Below, piece after piece: positions 50,002-60,265 of a stretch of 64,000 nucleotides of DNA. Under the pieces are notes generated by a model. That model had not been told where the DNA came from and searched no databases. It was given only the letters and a program-made list of their open reading frames with translations. The DNA comes from Tenrec ecaudatus (taxonomy: Eukaryota; Chordata; Mammalia; Afrosoricida; Tenrecidae). Location: the NCBI RefSeq assembly GCF_050624435.1, contig NC_134546.1, positions 39,511,501 through 39,575,500 on the forward strand, read 5' to 3'. A program made the translations under genes and the position numbers. Numbering within the stretch: position 1 is the stretch's first letter; every line of letters starts with the position of its first letter.

Positions 50002-50256
50002 CAGATCTTCACAAATACCTGAGACACTTGGGTTTCCTAAAACCTCCTTTTTCATTTCCAATTCAACTGTTTAACACCAGGCACTTTAAAAGCCCATGAA
50101 TAATGTGGCTACTGAAGATTGTGTCTGCAGCCTTAAATACCACTGTTAAACATTAGGGAGCTCCCCCACCCCCCACCCCACCTACTTCCCCACAGAGACT
50201 GTCAGCCACGTCCAGCTGCAACATTTCACTAGAGAGCTTCTGAAGCGTCTGTGGAC

Positions 50257-50556
50257 TGATTAGCCCTGGGGCCACAGCTATTAACTGGGACATCAGTGGT
50301 TCAAATCCACCAGCCACCCCATGAAAGAAAGATGTGCCAGTCCAGTTGGTTTTAGACAAGAAGTGAAAAGCCCGGTGCCGTCCGGTTCATTCGGACCCAA
50401 AGTGAACCTAAGGACAGAGTAGCACCGCCTCATAGGGCTTGTACTTTTCACAGAAGCAGACTGCCTCGTCCTGAACCCACACAGAGGCTGGTGGGTTCAA
50501 ACCAGCAACCTCCTTGGTTAGCGGCCCAGCACTTAGCCCCTGGGCCACCAGGACTC
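50257..50556. mobile_element. Head-to-head AfroSINE fragments
   Basis: Sense fragment 50257-50345 (gtggttcaaatccaccagcc) faces antisense copy 50373-50556 (gttcaaaccagcaacctcct, gggccaccaggactcc). Confidence 0.77.
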
Positions 50557-50895
50557 CGCCCTCATGGTACACAACTTGGCCACGCAACCACGCCGCGCAG
50601 TGTTAAGGTCAGTGCTCCGGGGATCGACTACATTCCTTTCTCTCTTTTTGACTAACGGAGCTCAGCAGAGTCTCGCGTCACCGTCTCCCAGCAGGAGAGC
50701 CTGTGCTGAGTCAGGCCGGTGTTGCTGGGCCGATGCCTGGCGGCCCCATGTGCGCAGAATGGCCTGGGGTTTCATAGGCTCTTCTAGGCTGTGACCCAGG
50801 AGCAGGTGACCTCAGGCCCCTCTGGTGGGCTTGATCCAATAGCTTCTCAGCTTACAAATTGAGCACTTAGCCATTTGCCCCAGTGTAGTCCATCA

Positions 50896-51100
50896 GTGGA
50901 GGAGCCCAGGCGGCAGAGTTGAGGTGCAATCCACAAAATCAGCAGTTTGAAACCACCACGCCACTGCGAGGAGAGAAAAAGAGGCTTTCTACTCCTGTCA
51001 AGAGTTACAATCTCGGAAACCCAGAGGGGCAGTTCCACCCTGTCCTGGAGGGTGGCCACGAGTCAGAATAGGTTCCATGACAGTGAGTTTGGATTTTGGT
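50896..51100 (+). mobile_element. AfroSINE, near full length
   Basis: ggaggagcccaggcggcaga, then aatctcggaaacccagaggg, ending catgacagtgagtttggat. Confidence 0.86.
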
Positions 51101-51889
51101 TCAGTCCAACGGAGCTTCCTTCAGCAGTACTTTTCCCTTGAACTTTTATTGTGAATTTAGTGAGCATTCACAGAGCAGACCATCAGTTCTACATGCAGCA
51201 AATCCATGGACATTTAGTCTCAACTCACCCATTGCAATCCCACTCCGATTTCTCCCTGTGTTTCTTGTTCCCATTTCTCCCGCTTTCCTAACCGTCTGAG
51301 CAGCGATGTTGGGTCAAAGCCGCCCTTCTGATCTCACACAGTTGAGTGTTTCTTATCATTATTTGAACATCGAGGACAGTTCCATCCCAGAGGTGACTGG
51401 AGGTCATGGTCTCCAGGGCCCACCCTGTCTTTTTCCAACCAGCAAGCCCAGCCTCCTGGATACCTAGGAGTGGTAGCAGGTCACCATCCAGTTCTTCTGG
51501 TCTCAGGGTGGTGGGGACTGATGTTATGTTTCATTAGTCGGGTGGACTTACGGTTTCTGTTTGTCTAGTGGTTGCCATCGCCCTCTTCCTCCAGACAGGC
51601 AGAGCCCAATGACTATAGCTCAGAGGGCCGCTCACAACATTTCAGAACCGAGTCGCCACTCACTCAAGTAGGGTATGCAGCATTGTCTCTGTGAACCAGG
51701 CCTCTAACTGCTTTCCGGTTCAAAATGATCAAAGGCCCTACCCCCCATATAAAAGGCTTAAAACAAGGTGGCTTTCAGAGCTTTTGTTGTTTGGCTTTTT
51801 CCAGGCTAGTGGTAAGGGAAGTCCTAGTATAGTCCTTTTGGAACATATACTATATTCGCTGAGCACCTATTATGTGCTAGCACTGAACT

Positions 51890-52385
51890 TGTTCTTCGAA
51901 GATGCCGTCAGTCCGTTCCAACTCATAGCTACTCGGTGTCCAACAGAACGAAGCAGCGCCCATCCTGAACCATCTTCATAACCGTGACGATGCCGGGGCC
52001 CATTGTTTGGCCACTGTGCCCCCCATCTCACTGAGGCCTTCCTCTTTTTCTCAGATGCTGTACTTTACCTGGGGAACAGCCCCACCTGCTAACAAGTCCA
52101 AAGTGTGGAAGATGAAGTCTCACCAATCCTCGCTTCTATGGAACATATTGACTGTACTTCTTTCAAGATGGGGTGGTTGGTTCTTGCGGCAATCAGTGGT
52201 GTGTCAATGTTCTCCGCTCACACTGTGCGTCAAACGCATGGCGTCTCCTCCTGTCTTCCTCATTCGCTGTCCATATTTCAGGGCTTGGGTCAGCTGCATC
52301 TGAAGCCTCAAAGGGAAAGCTTTTCTCTTTAACGGTTTAAATTGAACCTGTGCCGCAGATTTGCCCCCAATGAAAGATGCCAGTT
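51890..52385 (-). mobile_element. RTE-type LINE fragment, antisense
   Basis: The longest RTE piece here. Landmarks include gtccgttccaactcatagct near the start, caagtccaaagtgtggaaga mid-way and gcagatttgcccccaatgaa at the end. No intact frame. Confidence 0.77.
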
Positions 52386-53339
52386 GATTTGTGGGTGGCA
52401 CTTCACATGGCAAAAGGGACATTGCAAGTGTAATGAAGTTTAGAATCTTGACATGGGGAATGTATCCTGAATTATCCAGACAGACTCAGCGAGGTCACAG
52501 CTGTCCTTAGGCTGGGGCGGGGGTGTCAGCAGGGTCCCATCACTCGCAGGAGACATGTGACAATGGAAGAAGAGGTTGGAGTGATGTCAGGAAGGGGCCA
52601 GGAGCCAAGGAGAGTGGGCAGCATTTGAAGATGGCAAAGACAAGGGCAAGGATTCTTCCTCAGAGCCTGCTGAAGGAATCAGCCCTACTGACGTCTTGGT
52701 TTTAGCCCCATGAGGTTGATTTTGGATGTCTGACCTCCAGAACTGGAAGAAATGGGGTGCTGTTTTAAGCCATCAAGTTGGGGCTGATTCGGAGGTTGAA
52801 CATGATAGTGGGACAGCAGGAAAGTAAAAGGAAATCGAGGAAAGAACTAGGAAGCAAAAGCTATTTGTGGAGGTATAAACATAGGCATGTACATATATTA
52901 ATATATAATGACAGGGATGTCGGCCTATGCACACATATTTACAGGTTAAGTATCAAGATAGCAGATGGGCATGGGCCTCTATTCAAGTTCTCCTTCAACG
53001 CAAGAACACTTTGTCTTAATAACCTGGCATTTTGTGATGCTCACCTTCCTGATCGCTGAGGACAAAATGGGTAAATGAGCTAATGTGGTGAAGAAAACTG
53101 ATAATGCCCAGCTATCAAAAGATATAGCATCTAGGGTCTTAAAGACTTGAGGTTAAACAAGCAGCCATCTAGCAGAGAAGCAGCAAAGCCCACATGGAAG
53201 AAGCACACTAGTCTGTGTGATCACAGGTATAGATGGGATCAGGTATCAGGCTACAGAAGACCCAAAACAAAATCAAGGAAGGAATGAGCTAGCCAGGGTG
53301 CAGTATAGCACTGACAAAAGATACAACAGGCCTCTAGTC

Positions 53340-53830
53340 CGGCGGTTCTCAACCTGTGGGTCGCGACCCCTTTGGGGGTTGTCAAACGACCCTTTCACAG
53401 TGAAAGGGTCGTTTGACCATCAGAAAACACATATTTCCAATGATCTTAGGAGCCAAGGCACCGCTCCTTTATCCATCTCCAGGCGGATCCGCCCACATGC
53501 AGATCTGCCCACCTACGAGGACCCGGCATGAAGATTGTTACCCATGCTACACCATACTTCAAGACAAAATTTCATTAATTTGTCATTAGAAATAAATAGT
53601 TCACAATATATAATTACATATTGTTTTTGTGATTAATCACTATGCTTTAATGATGTTCAATTTGTAGCACTGAAAATACATCCTGCATACCAGATATTTA
53701 CACGATGATCCACAACAGTAGCAAATGACAGCTGTGAAGTAGCAATGAAAATAGTTTTATGGTTGGGGGTCACCACAACATGAGGAATGGTATTAAAGGG
53801 TCATGGCATTAGGAAGATTGAGAATCACTG
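53340..53830. mobile_element. SPIN element inserted in a LINE copy
   Basis: A 491-bp SPIN, the longest uninterrupted copy here, with terminal repeats cggcggttctcaacc and ggaagattgagaatcactg and 8-bp duplications CTCTAGTC/CTCTAGTT at 53332-53339 and 53831-53838. A palindromic ccctttcacagtgaaaggg lies near the left end. It splits the LINE copy at about 52800-54405. Confidence 0.93.
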
Positions 53831-53845
53831 CTCTAGTTCTTTAAT

Positions 53846-53914
53846 GCACACACACACACACACACACACACACCACCACCACCACCACCACCACCACCAC
53901 CACCACCACCACCA
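53846..53914. repeat. Compound (CA)n(CAC)n microsatellite
   Basis: About 13 CA units pass directly into about 14 CAC units inside a LINE copy. Confidence 0.97.
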
Positions 53915-54731
53915 CTATCATGACCCCAGTTCTACCTTACAAATCCAGCTAGACTAGAGCATTTACACGGGTACAGATAAAAGCTCTTGACACATGGAAT
54001 CCAGGACAGATAAACCCCTCAGGAACAGTAATGGGAGTAGTGATACCATGAAGGTAGGGGGAAAGTTGGGGGAAAAGGGAGAGAATGGGGGAATCAATCA
54101 TAATGACCAATACATACCCCCTACCCAGGGGAAAAACAATAGAAACATGGATGAAGGGAGACAACGGACAGTGTAAGTTATGAAAATACAAATAATTTAT
54201 ACATTATCAAGGGTTCATGATGGTGGGAGGATGCGAGAGGGAGGGGACAAAAGAGGGGCTGATGCCAAGGGCTGAAGTAGAACGAAAATGCTTTGGAAAT
54301 GATGATGGGAACATATGTACAAATGCGCTTGATATAATTGATGTATGGATTGTTATTAGATCTGTAAGAGCCCCCAATAAAATGATTTATTAACAAAAAC
54401 AGAACAAAAAGTTTGGGCTCATTCCTTACAACCGCAGAGCTACACGTGAGGTTCAGGAAATCCTTTGTAAGCCTGTGACCATGCCCAGCCCAGGAGAGTA
54501 ACATACTTCTAAGCATTCCACCGGCCCTGCTGAATCAGGGAGGAGCCAGCTTTCTCCTCAGTGACAATGCAGGCATTTTGAGCTCTGGGGCCTTCAGAAA
54601 GGGGCAAAGGAACAGTAGCCTCCTTTGTGGCCCACAAGCCACTCGGTTTCAGCGGACTGATCGAATAGAATACCTCTGACCCCATCCTCCAGCCCACTGT
54701 GGTACTCACATGAGTGTGTGGCAACTGGAAG

Positions 54732-55130
54732 TGTAGGGGTGGTGTCCAGCCTGTCAATCAGGTCACTTTACGGGAGTGGCCTCCTCATAAAGAGGGTCCT
54801 GGGAACCTCCCCCCACCCTCTCTCTGCTTCCTGTTGGCGAGCCACACACGGCTGAGACCTGCCAGAGCCCTGAGATGCTTCCACTAGATCCACAGGAATC
54901 TGCACCCACCGGCCTATGATCTTCCTGCATTCTGCATCATTGCATGTGGCTGTGTGAGTCCAAAGGGAATTTATGTACCATTATCGGACCTATGGACTCG
55001 TATCAGACTTACGGACTTTATTTGGACTGGACTTGGATGTTTTCTTGATATCCAATTACTCCTTAATATCAAGTTCTTTCTTACACTTATGTGTGGCAAT
55101 GAATTTATTTCTCTAGGCAGCCCAGCCTCA
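54732..55130 (-). mobile_element. Solitary LTR, same family, reverse orientation
   Basis: Reads in the opposite sense to the other two: its 3' part (tccagcctgtcaatcaggtc) is at the left and its 5' end (tttatttctctaggcagccc) is near 55120. Confidence 0.75.
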
Positions 55131-55204
55131 CACACCCATTCTGGTGACCAGAGATATAGCATGATCAAGTCATGGCCCAATCCCCAAAATAATAGCCCAA
55201 ATCC

Positions 55205-55392
55205 ACTGTCAACAATACTATTCTGCCTTGTAGCGACATTATAGGACAGAGTAGAACTCCTCTTGGCAGTATCTGAGACAATAAATCATTGCTGGAATTG
55301 ACAGCCTCTTGTTTCTTCCATGGACTAGCAGGGGGGTTCAAACTGCTGGCCTTGTGGTTAGCAGCCTAATGCATAATGTCACCAGGGCTCCT
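55205..55392 (-). mobile_element. AfroSINE
   Basis: Antisense, ataggacagagtagaactcc, ttcaaactgctggccttgtg and gtcaccagggctcc. Confidence 0.82.
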
Positions 55393-56157
55393 TCGTCAAG
55401 GTCAAGAGGCTCTGTCCCTAACCAGGGAAGGATCTCCATGACCCACCCACCCTCCATCCAAAGCAGCCACTGCTCCCCCTCTCCCACTACTGCCTGAGCC
55501 CCTGCAGTCCACCCCATCTGTGTCTCAGTCTCTGTTTGCTGCTTTCCTTCACAACTCCTGCCCTCCCCGTGCCCCCCCCCCAGCTCCCCGTCTCTGTCCT
55601 CTCTCTTGCTCTCCCCTTCACCAACCAACCAACCAACACCCACCCACCCCCAACCTGGCTCCAAACTAGGCTCACCACCCACAGGTGCCTGTCCTCTAGG
55701 GACGCCACTTCTAAGTCCAGCCAGGTGAAGATCCCCACCCAGCCCACTATGAAGGCAGGGCAGGCCTGTGGCCCTCAATTCAGAGTCCACGCCTCCCCTC
55801 CCCCCACAAGCTTTGGGTTTGGTGGGTCCTGTGCACCTGCAGACGTGCCATTGACCCAAACCAACATATGGGGGAGGAGTGTCTGGGGTCAGGCCCCTGC
55901 TGGTCCTTTCTCCCCAGAACAACCTCCACAGGAACTGCTCCGGGCATCGTTGCCCCCTGTGCCACCCTCCTCCATGCAGACGTCAGCATGGGCCAGTGTG
56001 GTCTCCCTAGTGGGAGCGGGACCTGCCTGCCTTCTTAAGGCCTCTAGGGCTGGGTGGTTGGGGCCTCCCGTCACACCATCTCCGCAGTGGCCGCTCACTG
56101 GAATCACCTGGCTGGTGGGAGAGGACAGGTCTCGCTTTAAAACAGCCCAAGGTCAAG

Positions 56158-56440
56158 ATGGCGATGGAATTCACCACCTTCCTCAAGGATGCCTGGCCAA
56201 GGAACCGGTGCTGGTCCTGTCCTTCACCATCGTGGGCCTCACTGTGATTCTGCCCCAAAGCCCCCACACCAACTCTTCCAGCATGATCCACAAGGCCACC
56301 CAGGGCCCCTCTGAGAGGACAGAGCATGCCCGATGTGCCCAGGCACCCGGAGGACCCACAGGGTCGCAACCTGGAGTGGCTGAAGAAGCTGCAGACCATG
56401 AGGGTGACGACTGGTGGGCCCCCCACAAAACATGCCCGAG
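56158..56440 (+). pseudogene. NDUFA3: Processed pseudogene of NDUFA3
   Basis: NDUFA3 is a small single-helix accessory subunit of mitochondrial complex I. Starting at an ATG, the sequence follows the NDUFA3 reading order: an N-terminal FLKDAW segment, then KEPVLVLSFTIVGLTVILP (the membrane helix) in a different frame, then HKAT, and finally the C-terminal [13 protein letters not shown] and LEWLKKL in yet another frame. At least two frameshifts are needed to read through, and the codon block after LEWLKKL lacks the expected stop. There are no introns, and the flanks are repeats. The intact copy lies elsewhere. A 335-codon open frame (55536-56543) overlaps it by chance. Confidence 0.87.
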
Positions 56441-56497
56441 CCTGAATCCTGTGTTTGGTCTCCCTAAAAACACAAAACCAAACAACACAACACACAC

Positions 56498-57030
56498 AAA
56501 CCTTACTGCTGTGAGTCAATGCTGCCTCACAGTGACCTCATAGGACAGGGTGGAACTGGCACAGTGACCTCATAGGACAGGGAAGAACTGCCTCACAGTG
56601 ACCTCATAGGACAGGGTAGAACTGCCTCACAGTGACCTCATAGGACAGGGTGGAACTGGCACAGTGACCTCATAGGACAGGGAAGAACTGCCTCACAGTG
56701 ACCTCATAGGACAGGGTAGAGCTGACTCACAGTGACTTCAAAGGACAGGGTGGAACTGCCTCACAGTGACCTCATAGGACAGGGTAGAGCTGACTCACAG
56801 TGACTTCAAAGGACAGGGTGGAACTGCCCCACAGTGACCTCATAAGACAGGTGGAACTGCCTCACAGTGACATCATAGGACAGGGTGGAACTGCCCTCTG
56901 TCTGTCTGAAGACTGTAGCTCTTAACAGGAGTAGAAAGCCCGTCTTTCCTCCGAGGAGCAGTTGGCTGTTTTGAACTGCTGGCCTTGTGGTTGGCAGCCC
57001 AGTGCATAACCTGCTGGGTCTCCCTGTGAG
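56498..57030 (-). repeat. AfroSINE with internal 11-unit minisatellite
   Basis: An antisense AfroSINE whose 3' part (gacctcataggacagggt, complement of the SINE tail region) has expanded to 11 units of about 33 bp at 56521-56893. The rest of the SINE follows intact: ggagtagaaagcccgtcttt, then gaactgctggccttgtggtt. Confidence 0.9.
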
Positions 57031-57569
57031 ATTCTAAGATGAAGCTTAGATTAAGAACCACTGACTTAGAACTTGTAGATTTTAAAGCATGTTTTCAAGA
57101 TCACGGGGGTTCAAAGCAGTCCCAGGCCCTCAGGCCTGCCTCGGGTTCTCTGCGCTGTGACAGGTTGGGGTGACTCTGGGGACAGGTCCTCACCTCGGCA
57201 GCCTGAGACTCTTGGCCTGGGCCTCCAGGGTGCTGGAAGGTGTGATTTGTACTCTGAGGCCGGGAGGGCGGGGCGGGGCAGAGAGGAGCAGAGGGAAGGA
57301 GGACAAACTGTCCCCTTCGGTGCTATGCCTTTTGACAGGCATGCTCTGCCTTACAGAGAGGGACTGGCACAGGGAACGGCAGTGGACATCTGCAGCCAAG
57401 AGCGATGCCCTTTGGTTGGAACCAGATTCAGAGGGCAGCTGTGGTGGGGGAGAGGCGCAGAGGGGCACTCAGGGGAGGCTGGGCGGGACGTCAGAAAAGC
57501 CAGTGTTGCAGCAGTTCCTGGGGGAGGAGACCCCATAAGAAGCCCCTCCCATCTGCAGTGCTCTGACGT

Positions 57570-57700
57570 TTCTAAGCCTTTGCAGGTGCCATCCAATGCC
57601 CGCAACAGCCTTACAGATAGGTGTTAGTACCCCGCGCACCCAGAGAAAAGGAAGCGGAGGCTCAGAGCTTAAGGTCTATCCCACGGCTCCTCTTCCTCCG
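57570..57700. mobile_element. MIR-like ancient SINE
   Basis: cttacagataggtgttagta followed by aggaagcggaggctcagagc is in MIR core order. Weakly preserved. Confidence 0.45.
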
Positions 57701-58502
57701 TCCCAGAGAGGCTGGGACGCCTTGCTCTTCAAATCCTGTCCCAGGCCCAGGTTCATGCGGAGGAGCCCCAGGCAATCCCTCTGGTCTATGGGAAAATCTC
57801 CCCCACAAATGGATGAAACACTACAAACCTGTGTCCCCAAAGAAAAAAGGTAAAATATTGTTCTTCTTATACCTAGTTCCTGTCAGCCAGCCCTGCTTCC
57901 AAGACCCAGGCTCTCTGGGTCCCCATCCAAAAGATGCAGGGGGTGCGGGGTGGGGGTGGGGGAGAGAGCCTGAGAAGATAGAGATGCCTGAGGGGCAGGC
58001 CCGTCAGCTCCAGAACGGAAGCCCGGTTCAAGACAGATGCAGGTCCAGGAACCATGGTGGGAGTTTGGGCAACATCCCAGGTGGACACAAGCCACAAGCA
58101 TGGACCAGACAGCCCCGTGGACTGTCCTCCCATGGTCCGACCTCCTGGTGCAGTCTCTGCAGGCTCCCAAGCCCCTGCCTGCAGACACTGCACGCACCAG
58201 GAGACGCTCCCCTTTACAAGTGGATGCTTGATAGACACATAGGTGGGATGGGGTGGGAGGTGGGTGGGGTGGAGGCAGGATCATATGTGAACTTGACAGA
58301 GGGATGTGTGCCCTGAACAGCAACCGAGGTGGACATATCTGCCCTCCTCTGGTTTCCCTTTGGCACCAGGCAAGAGCCAGCGCCGTCTCCGCACTCCATC
58401 CGCCCTCCCCTGTTCCCACACAGCCATTCTCCATCTGTGCCAGTTCGACAATGCATTGCAATGGCCACACAGAGCCCCCAGGCAATAGGCCCAATTCAGG
58501 GG

Positions 58503-58705
58503 GGTTATTAGGCTAGAATGCTCCTTAGAGGCAAGGACGGGGAGTCCCTGGAGAAGGACCCCAGGCTTGGCAAAGTGGGGGGGACAGCAAAAGAGAGGAA
58601 GGGCCTCGGGGGGAAGGATTGCCACCAGCGCAGGAACCACTGTGAGGACGGGCAGGCTGGGCACCGTGGGTCGGACCCCACTGGGTGGCACCTAACAACG
58701 TCATG
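58503..58705 (+). mobile_element. RTE-type LINE fragment with 3' terminus
   Basis: Starts at agaatgctccttagaggcaa and runs to the element end ggtggcacctaacaacgtc. It includes ctggagaaggaccccaggct and gcaaaagagaggaagggcct, the basic C-terminal region of the RTE frame. Confidence 0.78.
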
Positions 58706-60142
58706 GGGGAAGTTGCTCACCTGCCACGAGTCAGGCTCAGCGAATGATAAAGACACAGCCATGGTCCTCTGATTCTCTCTCCTGTCCTCAGTCTCTCTGC
58801 CCATGGGCCAGGCAGGCACACTCCCCGCCGCTCTGATGAGGACAAGGTGCCCCAGCGTCTCCGTGCTGCTCCTCAGTCTCCGTGCCGCAGAATCCGGGGC
58901 AGCTGGTCCTGGTGGCTTCTGCCACTTCTGACCAAGATCTTGAACACGGTCTTTCAAAGTCTTCGGGGTTTCTGTCTTCTCTGCTCCTTCGAGGATGGTT
59001 CATCCGCTGTATAGCCGGGAGTGACCAGAGGGGGGTGGCCGGTAACAAAAACTGACCACTCCCCAGTGTTAGACTACCAGTGTTAGACACGCCCTGTTTG
59101 CATTGCCCCGTCTAACCATTTGGGGAGAATTACAGGGAGTTGGCTGGGTAGCCCTAAACACGTAGAACCCCCTTGCCCTCAGAAGGTTGAAGGTGGACTA
59201 AGAGAAACGCCACCCCGCCCACCCCCTCCCTTGTTCCTGCGGGGTTGGCGTCACCTGGCACACTGCTTGTTGCAGAGCTGCCAGCCACACATGCAGATCC
59301 CACAGGAAACACACAGTTGAAGCTCTCTGAACCTGCTGCCACCTGATCCAAGTGGAACAAGGAGTGCCGCCCTGGGACCGGGGCCTGGTCTCCAAGGGCC
59401 TTGAGCCTTTACCCTGACAGGCCTCCAGCATGTGGCCAGCCTTCCCAACTGCGGCACAGCAGTATCTATTGGTGGAGAGCCCGTCTCCTGTGAGGACTGT
59501 CATTCCTGTGGGGCAGGCCCTGGGCTTCACACACTAGGACATTCGTGGAAGCTTCTTGGCATGGCTTCCAACGGCTTCCCTGGATGCACCTCCCCCCTTG
59601 TAGCCCTTGGTCACCTGGGTCTCCGGGCCTCGGTCAGCTGTCCTTCATGGCCCCACTCAGCACCTAGCTAGCAAGCAGCAGAGACCCGGCAGGTCGGCAC
59701 TGGGATGACACCAGGATGCGCCAATCCTGCTCTTTAGTTCTTTCCCAGGATGCAGCCGAGAAGGGAAACTCTGTTTGGACCCTGTCTCACTGAACGTGAC
59801 CTTAATTGAATGCTGACCACCCAAGGAGCTCTTCAGGAGGCCTGTGAGCTATCACAGCCCTGACACAAGCAAGACCCGGCAGGGGACGAGCTTTGCTGGG
59901 CAGGGAGCCCACGGCCACGCAGCATGGGTAGTCCAGTCTCCCAGCTCGCACGCTGGGTCGCAAGCAGTGGGGGACTCGTCCTTCATTGCTCCAGTCAGGC
60001 CACTGCTGTGCGGTCTCGGACAAGTAGGCAGTGAGGACCCCCCAGGTGGATTATGCCACCCGCTCGGCCCCTACCCTTTGCCAAAGACGAAATAAAACTT
60101 AAGAACCTGCTGACACTCCAAGCAGTTTGGAACCAAGGCTGC

Positions 60143-60148
60143 TTTATT
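60143..60148 (-). terminator. STPG4: STPG4 polyadenylation signal
   Basis: AATAAA on the minus strand begins at the base right after the TAA stop (60151-60149). The 3' UTR is therefore probably only 10-30 nt long. Confidence 0.75.
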
Positions 60149-60265
60149 TTAAAAGCCGATGGTGTTGCTGAAGAAAAGGCTGTGTTCCCGGCCCATTTTT
60201 GCAATGGTTGGCGACTGCTTTGGGAACTGTACGGAAGAATCATACGCTCCTGGGCCTGGCGTCCT
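60149..60265 (-). CDS. STPG4: STPG4 terminal coding exon
   Basis: STPG4 (human C2orf61) belongs to the sperm-tail PG-rich repeat family, small germ-cell proteins marked by repeated PGPGxY motifs. This 117-bp exon follows a polypyrimidine tract and cag acceptor and encodes 38 residues plus stop. It starts RTPGPGAYD, a canonical STP repeat, followed by a lysine- and phenylalanine-rich tail ending FSNTIGF. It is in phase 0 and joins the exon at 62673-62777 without interruption. Identification rests on the PG motif, the splice structure and the location: in human, STPG4 lies convergent to and immediately downstream of TTC7A, before CALM2. Precise molecular function is not established from sequence; a role in paternal genome demethylation has been proposed for the mouse orthologue. 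Confidence 0.88.
   Translation of the reverse strand, partial: RTPGPGAYDSSVQFPKQSPTIAKMGREHSLFFSNTIGF

Larger units (their letters stand above)
52800..54405 (+). mobile_element. Long LINE 3'-end copy interrupted by SPIN
   Basis: A sense copy reaching about 1.1 kb after removal of SPIN, ending caataaaatgatttattaac. A compound (CA)n(CAC)n tract at 53846-53914 replaces part of its interior. It carries more of the 5' portion of the family than the other sense copies. Confidence 0.82.
33813..60142. other. Intergenic region between convergent TTC7A and STPG4
   Basis: About 26 kb with no functional gene recognised. It is dominated by repeats listed individually: minisatellites, LINE and RTE copies, LTRs, an ERV-L provirus, SPIN and an NDUFA3 pseudogene. 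Stretches where I see nothing definite are 33820-34370, 34450-35490, 39320-40260, 41190-41720, 42630-43120, 51110-51880, 52390-52800, 54410-54730, 55400-56150, 57040-57560 and 58710-60140. Confidence 0.75.

Noticed and set aside
55536-56543. 335-codon open frame on the plus strand
   Set aside because: It spans unrelated GC-rich sequence, part of the NDUFA3 pseudogene and an AfroSINE; low-complexity composition and no splice or start context.
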